From: Tubulanus polymorphus
Taxonomy: Eukaryota > Nemertea > Palaeonemertea > Tubulaniformes > Tubulanidae
Reading direction: 5' to 3'
DNA: 64,000 nt
Assembly (NCBI RefSeq): GCF_964204645.1
Contig: NC_134025.1
Location: 20,738,001 to 20,802,000, forward strand
The translations under genes were made by a program, and so were the position numbers. Positions 31,270 through 42,559 of the stretch are shown here, piece after piece. A model generated the notes under the pieces. It was given only the letters and a program-made list of their open reading frames with translations. It was not told where the DNA came from and made no database searches. How positions within the stretch are numbered: the stretch's first letter is position 1; each line of letters starts with the position of its first letter.

Positions 31270-31458
31270 CTAGCCATTTTCGGGCGAGGTATCAATTAAG
31301 CGATCAAATGCGACCAGCGTGAGCGCATCCTTCGCCTGAACGTCGGTGGTGTTCAATTCCATTCTCATTCGACGACCATTATCTCGATGAACGAATCTTT
31401 TGATAAAACGGCATAACACAGGCTCGTGCGCGAACACGTTTTTCGATGGAAAACCCGG
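31270..31458 (-). CDS. Unrecognised possible terminal exon
   Basis: The minus strand is open from a TAA just above 31458 to TAG at 31270-31272: 62 codons with high third-position GC in AT-rich surroundings, and without an early ATG. The peptide contains EPVLCRFIKRFVHRDNG and KDALTLVAFDRLIDTSPENG. No domain recognised. It looks more like a real C-terminal exon than background, but no upstream exon was found. Confidence 0.3.
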   Translation of the reverse strand, partial: PGFPSKNVFAHEPVLCRFIKRFVHRDNGRRMRMELNTTDVQAKDALTLVAFDRLIDTSPENG

Positions 31459-31773
31459 TTAATGATAACTACTTATCACCATCGTTTTTATCTCTATTAT
31501 TGCAATCTGATACGGTGGATGTGATCATGATTCTGTTTTGGACATGTTTATAATTCTTAAAAAACGAGTTAACAGAAATGTAAGTAAATCCCATTTTCTT
31601 GCACAAACAAATCCCTTATTCACAGAAGTGCAATAATATATTCATAAATTAAAACGTATGACTAAGTTTCAACAAGAAATATTTACGTTCAAACGTTACA
31701 ACGGACAGTCTTTCTTTGCTACTATACATTGTATTAAGCTGAGACGAGAAGATACACAATATCCGAGATGATA

Positions 31774-32118
31774 ACGAGAGAAATCCAACAATAAATTCAG
31801 CCAAAACGAGAAACTTGAATGAGTATACACATTTGCGCAACGTTTCGTTTCTATATTTCCCCAATAGTTTGCCTTTGCTTACTTTACTATTGTTTTCCAG
31901 CTGTTATGTCATTACTTCAATATATTCCCCTTTCAACATTTTAATCACTGACTCTGTTTCTATTGTTTTGGTCTTGTATAAATATCGTGTAATATTTCTC
32001 CTGTTCTCAGTACGCCTGATGATGGCTAATAGTCTTTAGCCGAAACGTTGCGCAAATATATATACTCTTGTATTCAAGTTTCTCGTTTTGGCTGAATTTA
32101 TTGTGGGATTTCTCTCAT
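31774..32118. mobile_element. 345-bp inverted-repeat element with hammerhead-like core
   Basis: Outer arms of about 70 bp: GAGAGAAATCC, then ATTCAGCCAAAACGAGAAAC and GCGCAACGTTTCG on the left, and their reverse complements on the right. The right arm contains CTGATGA (32016-32022), a stem GGCTAA/TTAGCC with a 6-nt loop (32024-32041), GAAA (32042-32045) and CGTTG. The interior (31870-32000) is T-rich and non-coding. Confidence 0.8.
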
Positions 32119-33442
32119 TGTATTAAGATGTTTCAATTTGTAAACAAAATGCGAAGTTGTTGTTGTAATGTAGAAAATAAAAACAGACTCATCAATGATA
32201 TAAACGAAACATAAACCTGTAAATGATGATGAAAAAAACCAGTTACAAAATTTGACCAATCTTGAATTTTGATTTACAATGACCCGATGTTGGCAAAAAA
32301 CGCTGACCAGACGTGCCTTTTTACGAAACACGATACTTTTCATTTTGTTTTGGTCACTAAACGATGCGCAACAGATGTGTTTTCACTGCGACCTTTCACG
32401 GATTCATCAGTCCCCGCTCGCCTTATAAAAACGTAGTTCGTGAACGATATTGTGCTATTTTTCCTGTTCACTGGAAGTCATGGGAAAACGGTGATATTGT
32501 GATATCGGCTAGGACGATTATAGTACCGCTATATTATTCTCGGTCGGTATTCCCACGCTTATAAAAAGGTCCACCGGATCAGCGAGTTGGATTTACTCGG
32601 GGATCGGGGTTTATTTTCGGATTCTATCAAAATTGTTTACAGGTGCTAAAACGTACTTACAATTGCGAGCCTATTGTTGTTTCTAATAGGTCCGCGTTCG
32701 TAAGCAGCTAGATTACGTGCGTGTTTTGTCTAAGCGTTTCATGAATAAGTACCCATTTGATGCGCTTCATTTGATTCGACAATTAATGCCACCACATAAT
32801 GATCGCCATTATGACGATTAACGATTGCGATCAAAATGGAGACTTCTGATAGCAGAATTGCCGTTATTCGCTCATCAGTCTCCTCAAACGACAGGTAGAA
32901 ATATGACGTGTGCACCGCGTATACATTTTTGGACAAAAGTCAAACACGCAAAATTTGAACGCGTGTGTTTCTAATACAAATGAGATCACGACACGACACT
33001 CATTGGTAATGATAATAATAACAATAATGATTATAACGATGTTTATTTTACGTAGCACTATTTCGATAGCGTACAATGCTTATACGATCCAGAGTAGACA
33101 ATGATATACATTATATGATGTGATATGTGTATATCGAAATATATTGAGCAATTCTGAACAGAGAGCTACACGTTTAAGCCTCTATTCTTAAAAACAGTAG
33201 ATGACTCGTTGAACTTTACTAATTCCACTCGTGTAGCCAAAAGATTTAGAACCAATATTCTTCGGCAGGATTGGTTTACACACGATTGACGGGGTCAGTC
33301 GGTTTTTTTATCATGAAAATAGAGTTAGGATCTTTGCTTACGTTCATCGGTCCAACATGAAAGTGTTCACTTAAAAGGCAGTCTTGATCTTCGATTTTCA
33401 AAATTGTCAATGCGAAATATGAAATATGGTACACGGTAATAA
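32119..33442. other. Spacer with two TATA-like sites
   Basis: CTTATAAAAA occurs at 32422-32431 and again at 32558-32567 (followed by GGTCCACCGGATCAGCGAG), both in promoter-like sequence on the plus strand. No downstream gene could be connected. Trinucleotide ATA/ATG runs lie near 33010-33040. Confidence 0.3.
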
Positions 33443-34204
33443 TGCCAGAAGAAAAATGCCAGAGGTAAAACTGCCAGGGGTGTAGAATTGCCAGAGGTAA
33501 AAATGCCAGAGGAAATAATGCCAGAAGAGTAAATTGATTCAACGATTATAGCCGCGATCACACGGATACGACTTGGGCAAAATTGGCACGGATCAGGCTC
33601 GGGCCAAATTTGGTCCTAATTGGCTAGGGCCTGGTCCGACGTTTTCGGTCGGGCCCATTTTGCACCCGTGTGAACAGTTGTTCCGGGCCATAATACCTAT
33701 AATTTTACCTAGAAATACGCTTTATCTGAACTGTGCAATCAATATGTAAACTCAGTGCATTCATTTGTTAATATTCATTAATTTAGAAATGAGTTATATA
33801 TCATGACTATGCTCGCTTTTTTATTTCAATTGTATAAGAATATGTGCGTTAATTTTTTAATTACCAATGATCTAAGAATATGTTGTATCTCAATATCATC
33901 TCGTGCGAATTCGAAAATCAATAATTTCAATGAATTTCTTGCTAATGTCAGACTTTAGTCTTAAATTTGTGATTCTCTTTATTTTATAGATTTGTCATTA
34001 ATTTTTTAAATTTTCATTATCATAGGAATATGTTATGCACCGTTTATCTAAACTGTGCATTCATTACGTTAAGTCTAGTGTAAATAAGAATATCAGATCC
34101 AATGTTAATAAATTCTTCGCTTAATTTTCCTCATGTTTCCTTCTGGCATTTTTACTTCTGGCATTATTACCTATGGCGTTTTTACCTCTGGCATTATTAT
34201 ACCT
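33443..34204. mobile_element. Foldback-like element with minisatellite inverted ends
   Basis: The left end (33443-33528) is about five units of a 14-18-bp repeat, consensus GCCAGAGGTAAAAAT. The right end (34138-34204) is about four units of the reverse complement (ATTTTTACCTCTGGC). Between them lie a GGGCCAAATTTGG-family MITE (33546-33693) and an AT-rich core with a roughly 150-bp direct duplication (TTAATTTTTTAA...AGGAATATGTT near 33850 and 33998) and a repeated TTTATCTGAACTGTGCA (33721, 34046). Terminal inverted repeats made of tandem units are the hallmark of Foldback-type elements. Confidence 0.6.
33546..33693. mobile_element. MITE of the GGGCCAAATTTGG family
   Basis: Starts TATAGCCGCGATCACACGG and ends CCGTGTGAACAGTTGTTCC; the inner part includes GATCAGGCTCGGGCC and GGTCCGACGTTTTCGGTCGGG. 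Same family as 6175-6587 and 10151-10491. Confidence 0.7.
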
Positions 34205-34539
34205 GGATTCATAGTATAAAGAGAGTGAGAAGTTTGCGTAAACACGAAATTAATCTTGGAGCGATAAAATTAAAAGACACATTTTAGACTCCTGAAAATC
34301 TTTTATAACTAATAATCGAATAAACTGAAATCTCTCTATATCTATCACTGATTCTAATCTACATTCATATTCACTATTGTAATATATGTATGTATAATTA
34401 CCCCCAAGTTTACTCCTCTTTTATTTAGCTTGTAACTGTTTGTATGTTCATTTTCCATTAGTTTGTATCACTGATTTGTATCTATTTCTGATTACTTGAT
34501 CAGTCTCTTTGTTCTGGATTGTTTATATATTTGAAAATT

Positions 34540-34682
34540 TCTCAGTATTCCTGAAGCTGACTATTAGAACATAGTCGAAACGTCGAATAAACTACTAGCT
34601 CAAGGAAACATTTTCAGATTCTCGTTATTATTGTTGGACGCTCTTTAAATTATCGTCACAACACGGATAACAGTGTCTTATT
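34540..34682 (+). mobile_element. Penelope-like terminal element
   Basis: CTGAAGCT (34551), a perfect 6-bp stem GACTAT/ATAGTC with a 6-nt loop (34559-34576), GAAA (34577), CGTCGAATAAACTACTAGCT, then GATTCTCGTTATTATTG and ATCGTCACAACACGG. This is the best-preserved structured terminus in the window. Confidence 0.75.
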
Positions 34683-34961
34683 CATGGTGATGAAATATAC
34701 ATCCTTTCACCTTGTCTATTAACTCAACTCAATTGAAGTTCATTTCAAATAATTAGCTTCATGTTCTAGGTTATGCAATGGAATCTGTCTTTTTTTGATA
34801 CAACGGATAAAACGACGCATTCGGCTGCTGTGCGAATTTTTGCTGACACGAGTTATACTCTGGAGCTATTGCGAGGCACGCTGTTTATTCGGACATCAGA
34901 AACTTCCATAGATAACTTTTTATCCGGCGAAGGTCCACCACCACTAGAACCACCCATAATG

Positions 34962-35215
34962 CAGGGACGTATTCAGGGGGTGTCCAGACCCCTGCCTTCC
35001 TTGAGAGATGGCCTTTTTCAGATCATCATAACTTGCAGATTTGACGCTCATTCCCTCGGAATTTGCAACTTTTCGGTTGTACTCCTTCAAACATATCTAA
35101 AACCGAGGACAGAACCATGCAAAAGTAGAGCCCTAATTGAGGCATTTGACTGGAGGCTGGATTATTCGAGAGATGCATTTTCTTTTCTTCTGGACCCCAG
35201 CCTTCCAATTTTGAT
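34962..35215 (+). mobile_element. hAT-like MITE, CAGGGGCGGATCC family
   Basis: The left end is CAGGGACGTATTCAGGGGG, a diverged form of the family terminus. The body (CCAGACCCCTGCCTTCC ... CTCGGAATTTGCA ... CCCCAGCCTTCCAATTTT) aligns along its length with 42566-42795. The 156-codon ORF through it (34773-35243) has no recognisable product. Confidence 0.65.
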
Positions 35216-36242
35216 TGATTGTCGAAATGTCATGTTGTTCTAGCAAGATGTTTTCTTTGTTCTTCATGTAAAATTCAATTCGTTATATCATATTATTTCA
35301 TATCATTATCAGATGTTTATATAATTTACAAAGTCATTACATTCATTTGCCGATCGCGAGGAAGATCCTGACCGTCTATTCGTATATTACATATTCGTTC
35401 CCTTATTTAATCTAAGCTACAATTCCGAAAACCTTGATAAAGCGATGCCTCTCTAAATCAGCTGGCCAATCTCACTCCCTCGTCAAGGGGAACTGGGGTC
35501 TAACTCAAAACTGCAGTCAATTACTTAAATCGCCTAATATAAAAGCCACGGGCAGGTGATTAAACTATTTCACGTCATTGGATCGGCCCCGTTTTCACCC
35601 CATCCCGTGCCGTTTGAGCGCATCTGGATACTTTCACATAAATAAACACCAAAGAGCACCAAGATGACAATCCTTGAAAACCGTGTCACATAGTCTCCAG
35701 TCAATAAGTCTCTACTTTTCGCGCCGCACTTGAGACTGACGATGATTTTTCAAAGTGTATATTTTACTATCAATTATTTCAAACATGTGTGTTATATCGT
35801 TTTTTTTCAATTTCTATGAGTATGTGTGTATGTTTAGATGATACAGTCGATCATTTGAAGACTTACACCACCGTGGATTATATAGCAACAGCTGTCACAG
35901 ATTCCAAACAAGCTTTCAGGTTTTTTACGCGCATATCGGGGAATGATGGTCGAGCGCACCGAGCTTTGCGGAGTGAAATGCCCTTCCCAAATTTAGGTTT
36001 TATTCGCAAATATACAAAACCGTACAGGAGCAACGGCAAACGAGGGTAGGGAGGGTAGGGAGGGAACAATATAAGTACCACTCAGGTAGCGTGTTGCTAT
36101 GTCAGGTGAATTGGCCGTGATGAAACATTACGTTATTATTTCAAACCGATTTCTCAGATCGATCTTGTTCCAAACAAGATCCATAGATTTAAATGCTAGA
36201 AGTGAAAGACCGTTGGAACGGCCCCCACTAAATTGCTGATGG
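35216..36242. other. Spacer with a G-quadruplex motif
   Basis: Only the G-rich run at 36044-36064 stands out. The ORF across it (35789-36049) has no recognised similarity. Confidence 0.35.
36044..36064 (+). other. G-quadruplex-forming sequence
   Basis: Five GGG tracts with loops of one to two bases (GGGTAGGGAGGGTAGGGAGG plus one G). It fits the strict G3+N1-7 rule and is isolated in AT-rich DNA. No gene start is known nearby. Confidence 0.7.
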
Positions 36243-36406
36243 AATACAACGAGGCGAAAAGTAGTTTATAGGTTAACTAGTTTATTTGACGCACGAGCTT
36301 TGTTTTTCCATATACTCATTCACCCGATGGAGCTACTATTCACTAGTAGCGAAAGCTAGTCAAATAAACTAGTTAAACTATAAAGTACTAATCGTCTTGT
36401 TGTATT
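36243..36406. mobile_element. 164-bp inverted-repeat element with strong internal hairpin
   Basis: Outer arms AATACAACGAGGCGAAAAGT / CTAATCGTCTTGTTGTATT and GTTAACTAGTTTATTTGAC / GTCAAATAAACTAGTTAAAC. Internal perfect 7-bp hairpin GCTACTA-TTCAC-TAGTAGC (36332-36350), directly followed by GAAA and GCTAGTCAAATAAAC. The arrangement parallels the Penelope-like termini. Confidence 0.75.
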
Positions 36407-38100
36407 TATTGACACCAGGCTAACACGGCCCCTCCACGATTTTTCTCTGGAAGAAAACCATAATTTTGCTTCATTTTCAGCGGCGCACGCGCGCTCTATT
36501 TATATTAAAATCCCACAAAAGCTTACAAATAAAGGGGATTATTACACACAAATTCGGGCCACATTTCTTTTCTCAATGAGACACGAAACAAATGATTAGC
36601 TACATATTTATTTATTTCCTGAATAATTTTCAAGAATAAATACCAAATTCACAAAATGACAATAGATAATTAATTTTTTTTTGCACATACATATATAAAC
36701 TGATGTAAAATAACAACAGGGCAACCAGAGAAAAGCAGAGCTTGAAATATCAGGCACCCTAAATACAGTAGCTTACTAATGACAAGTCCTGGACCGATAT
36801 CATGTTGCAGATCCTATGAGTTGAATCGTAATAATGTAACTGTGCAAGTAACAGTTCCACGCCTCTGAACCATCCCTCTTACATTTGAATGATATTGTAT
36901 TGATAAAAACTTGTTTTCATTGAAACAGTCAAAGTCGTTGTTTGAATATCTAACCCGGAGGCGATTACGATCTCTATTCCCACGTTTTGAGAGCACATTT
37001 TCAATTCTTTTGTTTTGTCTTCGCCAAAAAATACAAATTGTTTTGTAAATACTTATGAATTAACAACATGTTGCAGTTCCGCTTCACCAAATTAGACGGG
37101 AAATGACAAACCGACACAAAGTTTACTGTATCTGTACTATTTTGTGGGCGAAATATATCACGGGAAATTTGGTTTCGCATTCACACAGAACGTGTTGACA
37201 TAGCTGCTTTATTGTTATCTGTCGGTTCTGTTTCCATGAAATAACCATGTCGATTCTGTCCATGCGCGTAGCTTTCGGCGAGCAATGACAAAGGGTATAC
37301 ATACATATAAGTTGAACGACCACTCAAACGTGGAGAATTTGAATGTTAGGTAGAACCCGTCCCCCCCCCCCCCCTATGACTAAAATTGATACCTTGTTTC
37401 TCCAAATCGGCCGGGTCATTTTGTAAATCGTAATAAAATTTACAATCAGTTCACTTCCATAGATACCAGGTTTGTTGTTATGATAAGCCTGATCGTGACT
37501 TTTTTCTAGATAGGCGGCCGGCCGGGTCAACTTTTAAGCTCAGATTTTTATTCAAAATATTAAAAACTGATGCCACGTTGCTTCGAACTCGTTAGACGAT
37601 GATGATTAATCTAGCTTTTTAATTTTTATAATTTGTACAGTGTACAGAGTGAGGGGTTTTTCTCGTATGTTAAATACATATTCTTTAATGGGAATTTATT
37701 CTTTAATGTTTTGGGATGTCAAACTGGAAAAGTTCTCGACCTCCTCATGGTGTACGAGTGACCTCCTAATGGACGACCACTCCGGTTTAAATTATGTCCA
37801 TGGTGAAAATGTTGCGTTTAAAATTTTTAACCAAGGATAGTGTTCATGGGAATAAAAAATTGGACGCTTTTCAGTTTAGTTTATCTGTAGTTATGTAAAC
37901 AGTGTATCGAGTTTTGCAAACCAATAGGGTGCATTATTGATATCATGCGGTTTGTTAGAATGGCTACCATAAGCGTGGTCGGCACCCTGTCGGAATATCG
38001 ATATTGATCGACCGTTCGTACGGCGGCGTCCTGTATGCAAATGAGGTACGAGAAAGTCAGTACGCTAAAACAGCGAGTTTTCTCTAAAAAACCGCTTTGC
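36407..38100. other. Spacer
   Basis: No gene recognised. A 14-base C run sits at 37361-37374. Confidence 0.4.
37361..37374 (+). repeat. Poly(C) run of 14
   Basis: Homopolymer; its length in the assembly is likely unreliable. Confidence 0.9.
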
Positions 38101-38104
38101 TGCG

Positions 38105-38310
38105 CTTACGGTGAGCGTAGGTCGGACTTGCTTGGACGGACGGCTTGCGATTCACTGTGACCTACTAGCGTCTTGGGGTGATTGCTCGTAGCTGTGACGC
38201 AATTCACGCGATCACCAGCGAGACGATCGAACCGACCTGCGCGCCCTTTTGCAACTGGAAGAGACGAGATATTGGGATTCGAACCCACAATGGTAATGAG
38301 ATGCACTTAA
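38105..38310 (-). repeat. Possible tRNA-derived SINE
   Basis: On the minus strand a perfect RNA polymerase III B-box, GGTTCGAATCC (38275-38285), sits in a T-arm-like context (GTGGG TTCGAAT CCCAA). It is followed by about 170 bases of GC-richer sequence unlike its surroundings. No convincing A-box or tRNA acceptor stem is present, so it is not a tRNA gene. Confidence 0.35.
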
Positions 38311-39317
38311 AAGTTTTTAAATCGCTTTTCCGTAGGCTTCATAGAATTTCGTAATATCCTAGATCATCCTAAAATAAACATCTGAGTTTAAAGACCAGTC
38401 TTGCTACTTCTAAATAGCCTATAACATCGTTGACATCGCTAGGGATAGAAACATATCGGTGCGGATACGTTCAAACGATGCGCCATCTATGAAACGAAGT
38501 GAGCATAACGATGTGGACAAATTCTGACTGATCGATTCGTTGTCTAAATTTGATTTTCCAAATTATTATTTATGTCATCCCAATTGATTAAGAAACAAGT
38601 CTGCTATTTTTCTAGTGACACATAATTGGCCAGAAACCCGATTTTGCAATTCAAATAATTTCTTTTCATGTTTCCGACGAGATGTCTCGTCGGAAGATCA
38701 GAATCTTCATAAATCGAACGCAAGTCTTTTTCTAATTCGAAAATCACCACCATCTTCGTCGATTGACGACTTATAACTTATCATTAAAGATTCTGACGCT
38801 TCTCTATATTTCTAAATTTATGAATCGAACGTAGGCCCTATCTCTAATTCTAAATTCGAAAATCAAACGTCCCTTTTATGCATAAATCGAAAGTAAGTCT
38901 TCTTTTCAATTCAGGATTTTTTTTTTAAATGATATAATTCCACACGTATATATCTCTATTTTTCCTTGATTACAAAATCAGGTACATTTTTTTTATTCGA
39001 AAATCTATCGGAAACTGTTTTCATATTCTTTAAGAATGCCCCAGGATGGTAGTGTTTCATGCTTTTGGATGCATTTTTCAATAATCTTGCATTAATTGTG
39101 AAATGTATGATTTAATGAAGAAATTTCATTTTCTCATGATATCGGGGGAAAAATTACCTAATCGAGTTTCTGACGAGCTATATCTCATCAAAAAATACCT
39201 GAATTTCTCAATTCATAGAAAATTGTTTTTTTTTCTCGTGTCCTCGAGATTCACGGCAAAGATCAGGAATAAGGGCAGGCTTTGATTGAATGTATTCCAG
39301 TTTAGGAATTTCAATTT
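38311..39317. other. Spacer with a degenerate repeat
   Basis: Three diverged copies of a unit around CATAAATCGAACG..AGTCTTTTTCTAATTCGAAAATCA lie at about 38707, 38818 and 38879. No gene seen. Confidence 0.45.
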
Positions 39318-39449
39318 TGGGCCCAGTTGCTTAAAGGTTGGTTAAGTATAACCGAAGGATAAATACCATAGTAACAATGATGTTTTAATCGTCACTTTGT
39401 CAACTCTATCTTCTGGTTCACTCTAACCAACTTTTGATAAACTGACCCA
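39318..39449. mobile_element. 132-bp MITE, TGGGCCCAGTT ends
   Basis: Left TGGGCCCAGTTGCTTAAAGG, right TTTTGATAAACTGACCCA: inverted over about 27 bp including GGTTGGTTA / TAACCAAC. It abuts the next MITE and shares GACCCA with it. Confidence 0.65.
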
Positions 39450-39557
39450 GTTCCACAGATCTCAGTTAGAGTCAACTCTGAGTAAAAATTAGTTCATTTT
39501 CAATGGGTTAACCGTACCGAAGAATCAAATCTTGACTCAGAACTTTGGAACTGGGTC
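39444..39557. mobile_element. 114-bp MITE, GACCCAGTTCC ends
   Basis: Left GACCCAGTTCCACAGATCTC, right TCAGAACTTTGGAACTGGGTC. Related termini occur near 17285, 51370-51497 and 61891. Confidence 0.7.
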
Positions 39558-41690
39558 CTGGATGATTACAAACTCTCTACCGGCACCAGGTTTAGTCCAG
39601 ATAATACTACTACGGAATAGGAATGGAGGTCAGGAGTGTACGTATCATGGTCGAAACGAACGCGCCAGAAGATCGGTGGACGAGACCGATATGTGTCAAT
39701 GATATAGACGTTCCTGAAAGCAAATACGGCCAGGAGTAAACATACAAAGTTTTAGAGTCCATAGTTTATCATACTAACGGCTTCGATTATTAACAGAAAT
39801 TAGTTTCCACTCGCGCCAAGCAGGAATGGCGTATTGACAGACTATAGGCCTACCATTTCACCGCGGCTTAGATATTTCCACTAATCCCTCCTCGCCTTTG
39901 TATAGCTTAATAAACATTGGCAGCAAAACGCGTTTTAGTTTATGCTTTCGCCACCCAGCGGTGGATTCTCTTTTGTGCGAAGTAATAGATCACGTCAACT
40001 CGCGAGTCGAGCAAAAACAGCGCCCGAACTGTCGTCATGTACGATCTGCGCGTCTCTCCTGATCAAAATGAGCTCACATAGGTAAGTGAAATTTGTCCGA
40101 ATGTATCTGCGAATGTTTCTGCGAATGACACGCTGGTTTAGCCATAAATTTTCGTTTTGTTTCGAGTTCTGTTTGAGACTGTGTGTATAGGATGATAAAT
40201 GGATGTCGGCGCAAACAAACCGCCCCGGATGAAATGATGTATAGCCGACATGGGTGATATATGGAAACGAACGCTCGGCCCAGTCAGGTTTCGTGAACTA
40301 ACCTATAATACATCAGCCGTACTATTAGCAGTAATTTATGTTTTTTTCGCTGTCAGACGTTTATATAGTTTACCGTTGATTGACCGGTTTATATTTATGA
40401 TTAGCGAAGCTGGTTGATTGATTTATGGCCGTCAATAAAAAGACTTTACTAGGCTTCTCGCGAATGAACTAATCGCATTTATCAGAAGTACTAAACGGAA
40501 AGAGTTTCGAAATTTATTGGCGTTTAATAGCTTAATGACGTTTTCCCACTTTTCGCCGGGACAAGTGTAAATAGTGTCAAGTGTAAAACGTCAGTTATTC
40601 AACACAGTGATTGAACATAATCGAACGTAATATTAAGATTATCGAAAATGTCTTTATGAAAGGTAGAAGACATCGGGACCTATTGGCATATATGCACCCT
40701 ATCCGTGACTAAATTTCTATCTATATAGGTCTAATCTAATATGTGTATTTGTGATTTTAAGATATAATTCCATGGAATTGGAAGGTTATGATTAACCTTT
40801 CGGAAGGTTATGATTTTTCAAAGGTCTCTCCATATATATTATTCATTTCAGTTTAGACATTTTTGAAAGTTAACGTTTATGCGTTGAAATATGCGTATAT
40901 ATATATATATACTTATGATTTCTAAAACGTTGTGTGTATTAAAAGGCGTGTACAGATGGCACGTTACATGCATTGGGGAGCATTAGCCAGTGAGAGAGTT
41001 CTCTGTTCAAGTTACATTCAGTTCCTGTCAAGAAATGACATATGTGATTTTAATTAGACGGCCTTTTTTCAACATAACTCTTTCATGGCGAGGTCGCATG
41101 TGGTCGTCTTATTACTAGCATGCAAATATAAAAGAGAGTGTACAACCGAGCGCGTCTCCGGCTTCCAAACAACCAGATCCATGAAATGAAGGAAATTTTG
41201 GCCGTGCTCCACATTAATTATATCGGAGACACGATCCGTCGTATAAAGTGATAAATTGCACCCAATCTGAGATATGTACTGTGTTATATATGCATGTCTA
41301 CTTTTCTCTCTTCGCTGTTTACTTGCTGTTTCTATTTATTTGGCATTTCAAAATCTTGAAAATGAAGTGCACTGCATATGTACGGTGTATAATGTACCGA
41401 AAGAACCTCTGCGTTACGAGGCAGTGCCAGGGACTGGGTGCGAAGGTCCTTGAGTGATCCAATAATTGTCACAACCCGGCTACGTGCTACTCTAGACGTA
41501 AACCAAGGTTGAGACTCCATAATATTTCCCAAACGCCCGAGAAACATTATGTCACCGCCACCAGATTCGATGCTAATTCAACGACTCACGATCATGGACT
41601 GCGAAATATCAAAGCTGGACTACAATACTGTACTACTTAACCGATTTATGGCTTAAAACGTTTGGCCAGCGCGCCAGGCCGGATGAAACA
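39558..41690. other. Spacer; possible 5' exon ending at 40081
   Basis: A strong donor GTAAGTGA at 40082 follows a GC-richer stretch (39940-40081), which could be a non-coding first exon of the PLAC8-family gene at 45.6 kb; that link is speculative. A TATATATA run lies near 40900. Confidence 0.3.
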
Positions 41691-41936
41691 CATGGGCGGA
41701 TCCAAGGGGGGGGGATGCAGGGGTGCAACCCGTATAAGTGACCCTGAAATTTCACGGGAAAATGAATTGAACTGGTTCCTGGAAAAGTTTAAATTCGTAG
41801 GCTTGTTTTCTGTATATCCGAAAAGTTAATGTTTTTTTTTGCGATGAGCTTTCTTTCGGTGTGCACTTTTGATTATACGATGTGCCCTATTTTGGGGATG
41901 CACCCAGCCATGAATCGGACCCTTGATCCGCTCCCG
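41691..41936. mobile_element. hAT-like MITE, (CAG)GGGCGGATCC family
   Basis: Left GGGCGGATCCAAGGGGGG, right CTTGATCCGCTCCC. Inner inverted GATGCAGGGGTGCAACC / GGGGATGCACCCAG. Confidence 0.6.
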
Positions 41937-42555
41937 AAACAATGGTGCCTTTACCGGAGGCGATTCTCCCAAGGTAAAACTGTGTCCAAATTTTGAAACG
42001 CCATGAACAGTTTGGGTTATATCGCATCTATCACAATGCAACGATTCTACTTCGCGTTCGCTCCTCTATGATTCAATGATTCAATTGAGCTCACCCACCA
42101 TGTGATTTGGACAAGTAATTTATCAAAATCCGATCGCAATTATTTTTGAATTGACGTTTATCCTCTCAGTCGTGCTCCGCACTGTTTGAGCACATCGGGG
42201 TAGACTTGAAACTAATCAGGAAAAGTTGTTTGAAGCTGCTGAAATGATGAACAACATACTGCGGTACGAGCGCGTTACAAGACTGGCAAAGGCGCTATTC
42301 TTATCTGCCCGAAAAAAGATTAGAACTTGTCAGTGCGTACATTTATCTTCGTTTCTTCTTAGCTGTGATGGATTAGATTTAAAGATTCTAATGTTCAACA
42401 TTCAATACACAGATAATTTATCAAGTTTTCGTATTTTCCTGGCCTCGTCTCTTCTTCGCGAATGAGGTCTTTACCCACTCGACATTTACTTCATGTCTTT
42501 CATCGAGAAATCATGAGAATACTTTCGTCGGATAGATTTTCAAAAGGTCTAGTTC
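41937..42555. other. Spacer
   Basis: Nothing recognised. Confidence 0.35.
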
Positions 42556-42559
42556 ATAA

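Noticed and set aside
32016-32051. Active hammerhead ribozyme
   Set aside because: The core has an extra nucleotide, no U at the cleavage position and no stem I; kept only as a degenerate-motif finding.
33443-33528. Regularly spaced short repeats, CRISPR-like at first sight
   Set aside because: Units are contiguous minisatellite copies without unique spacers, the region is animal DNA, and an inverted set lies 600 bp away.
34773-35243. 156-codon ORF as a gene
   Set aside because: It runs through a MITE of the CAGGGGCGGATCC family whose other copy (42560-42810) does not keep the frame.
38240-38330. tRNA gene on the minus strand
   Set aside because: A perfect B-box and T-arm are present, but no acceptor stem, A-box or anticodon arm could be folded upstream.
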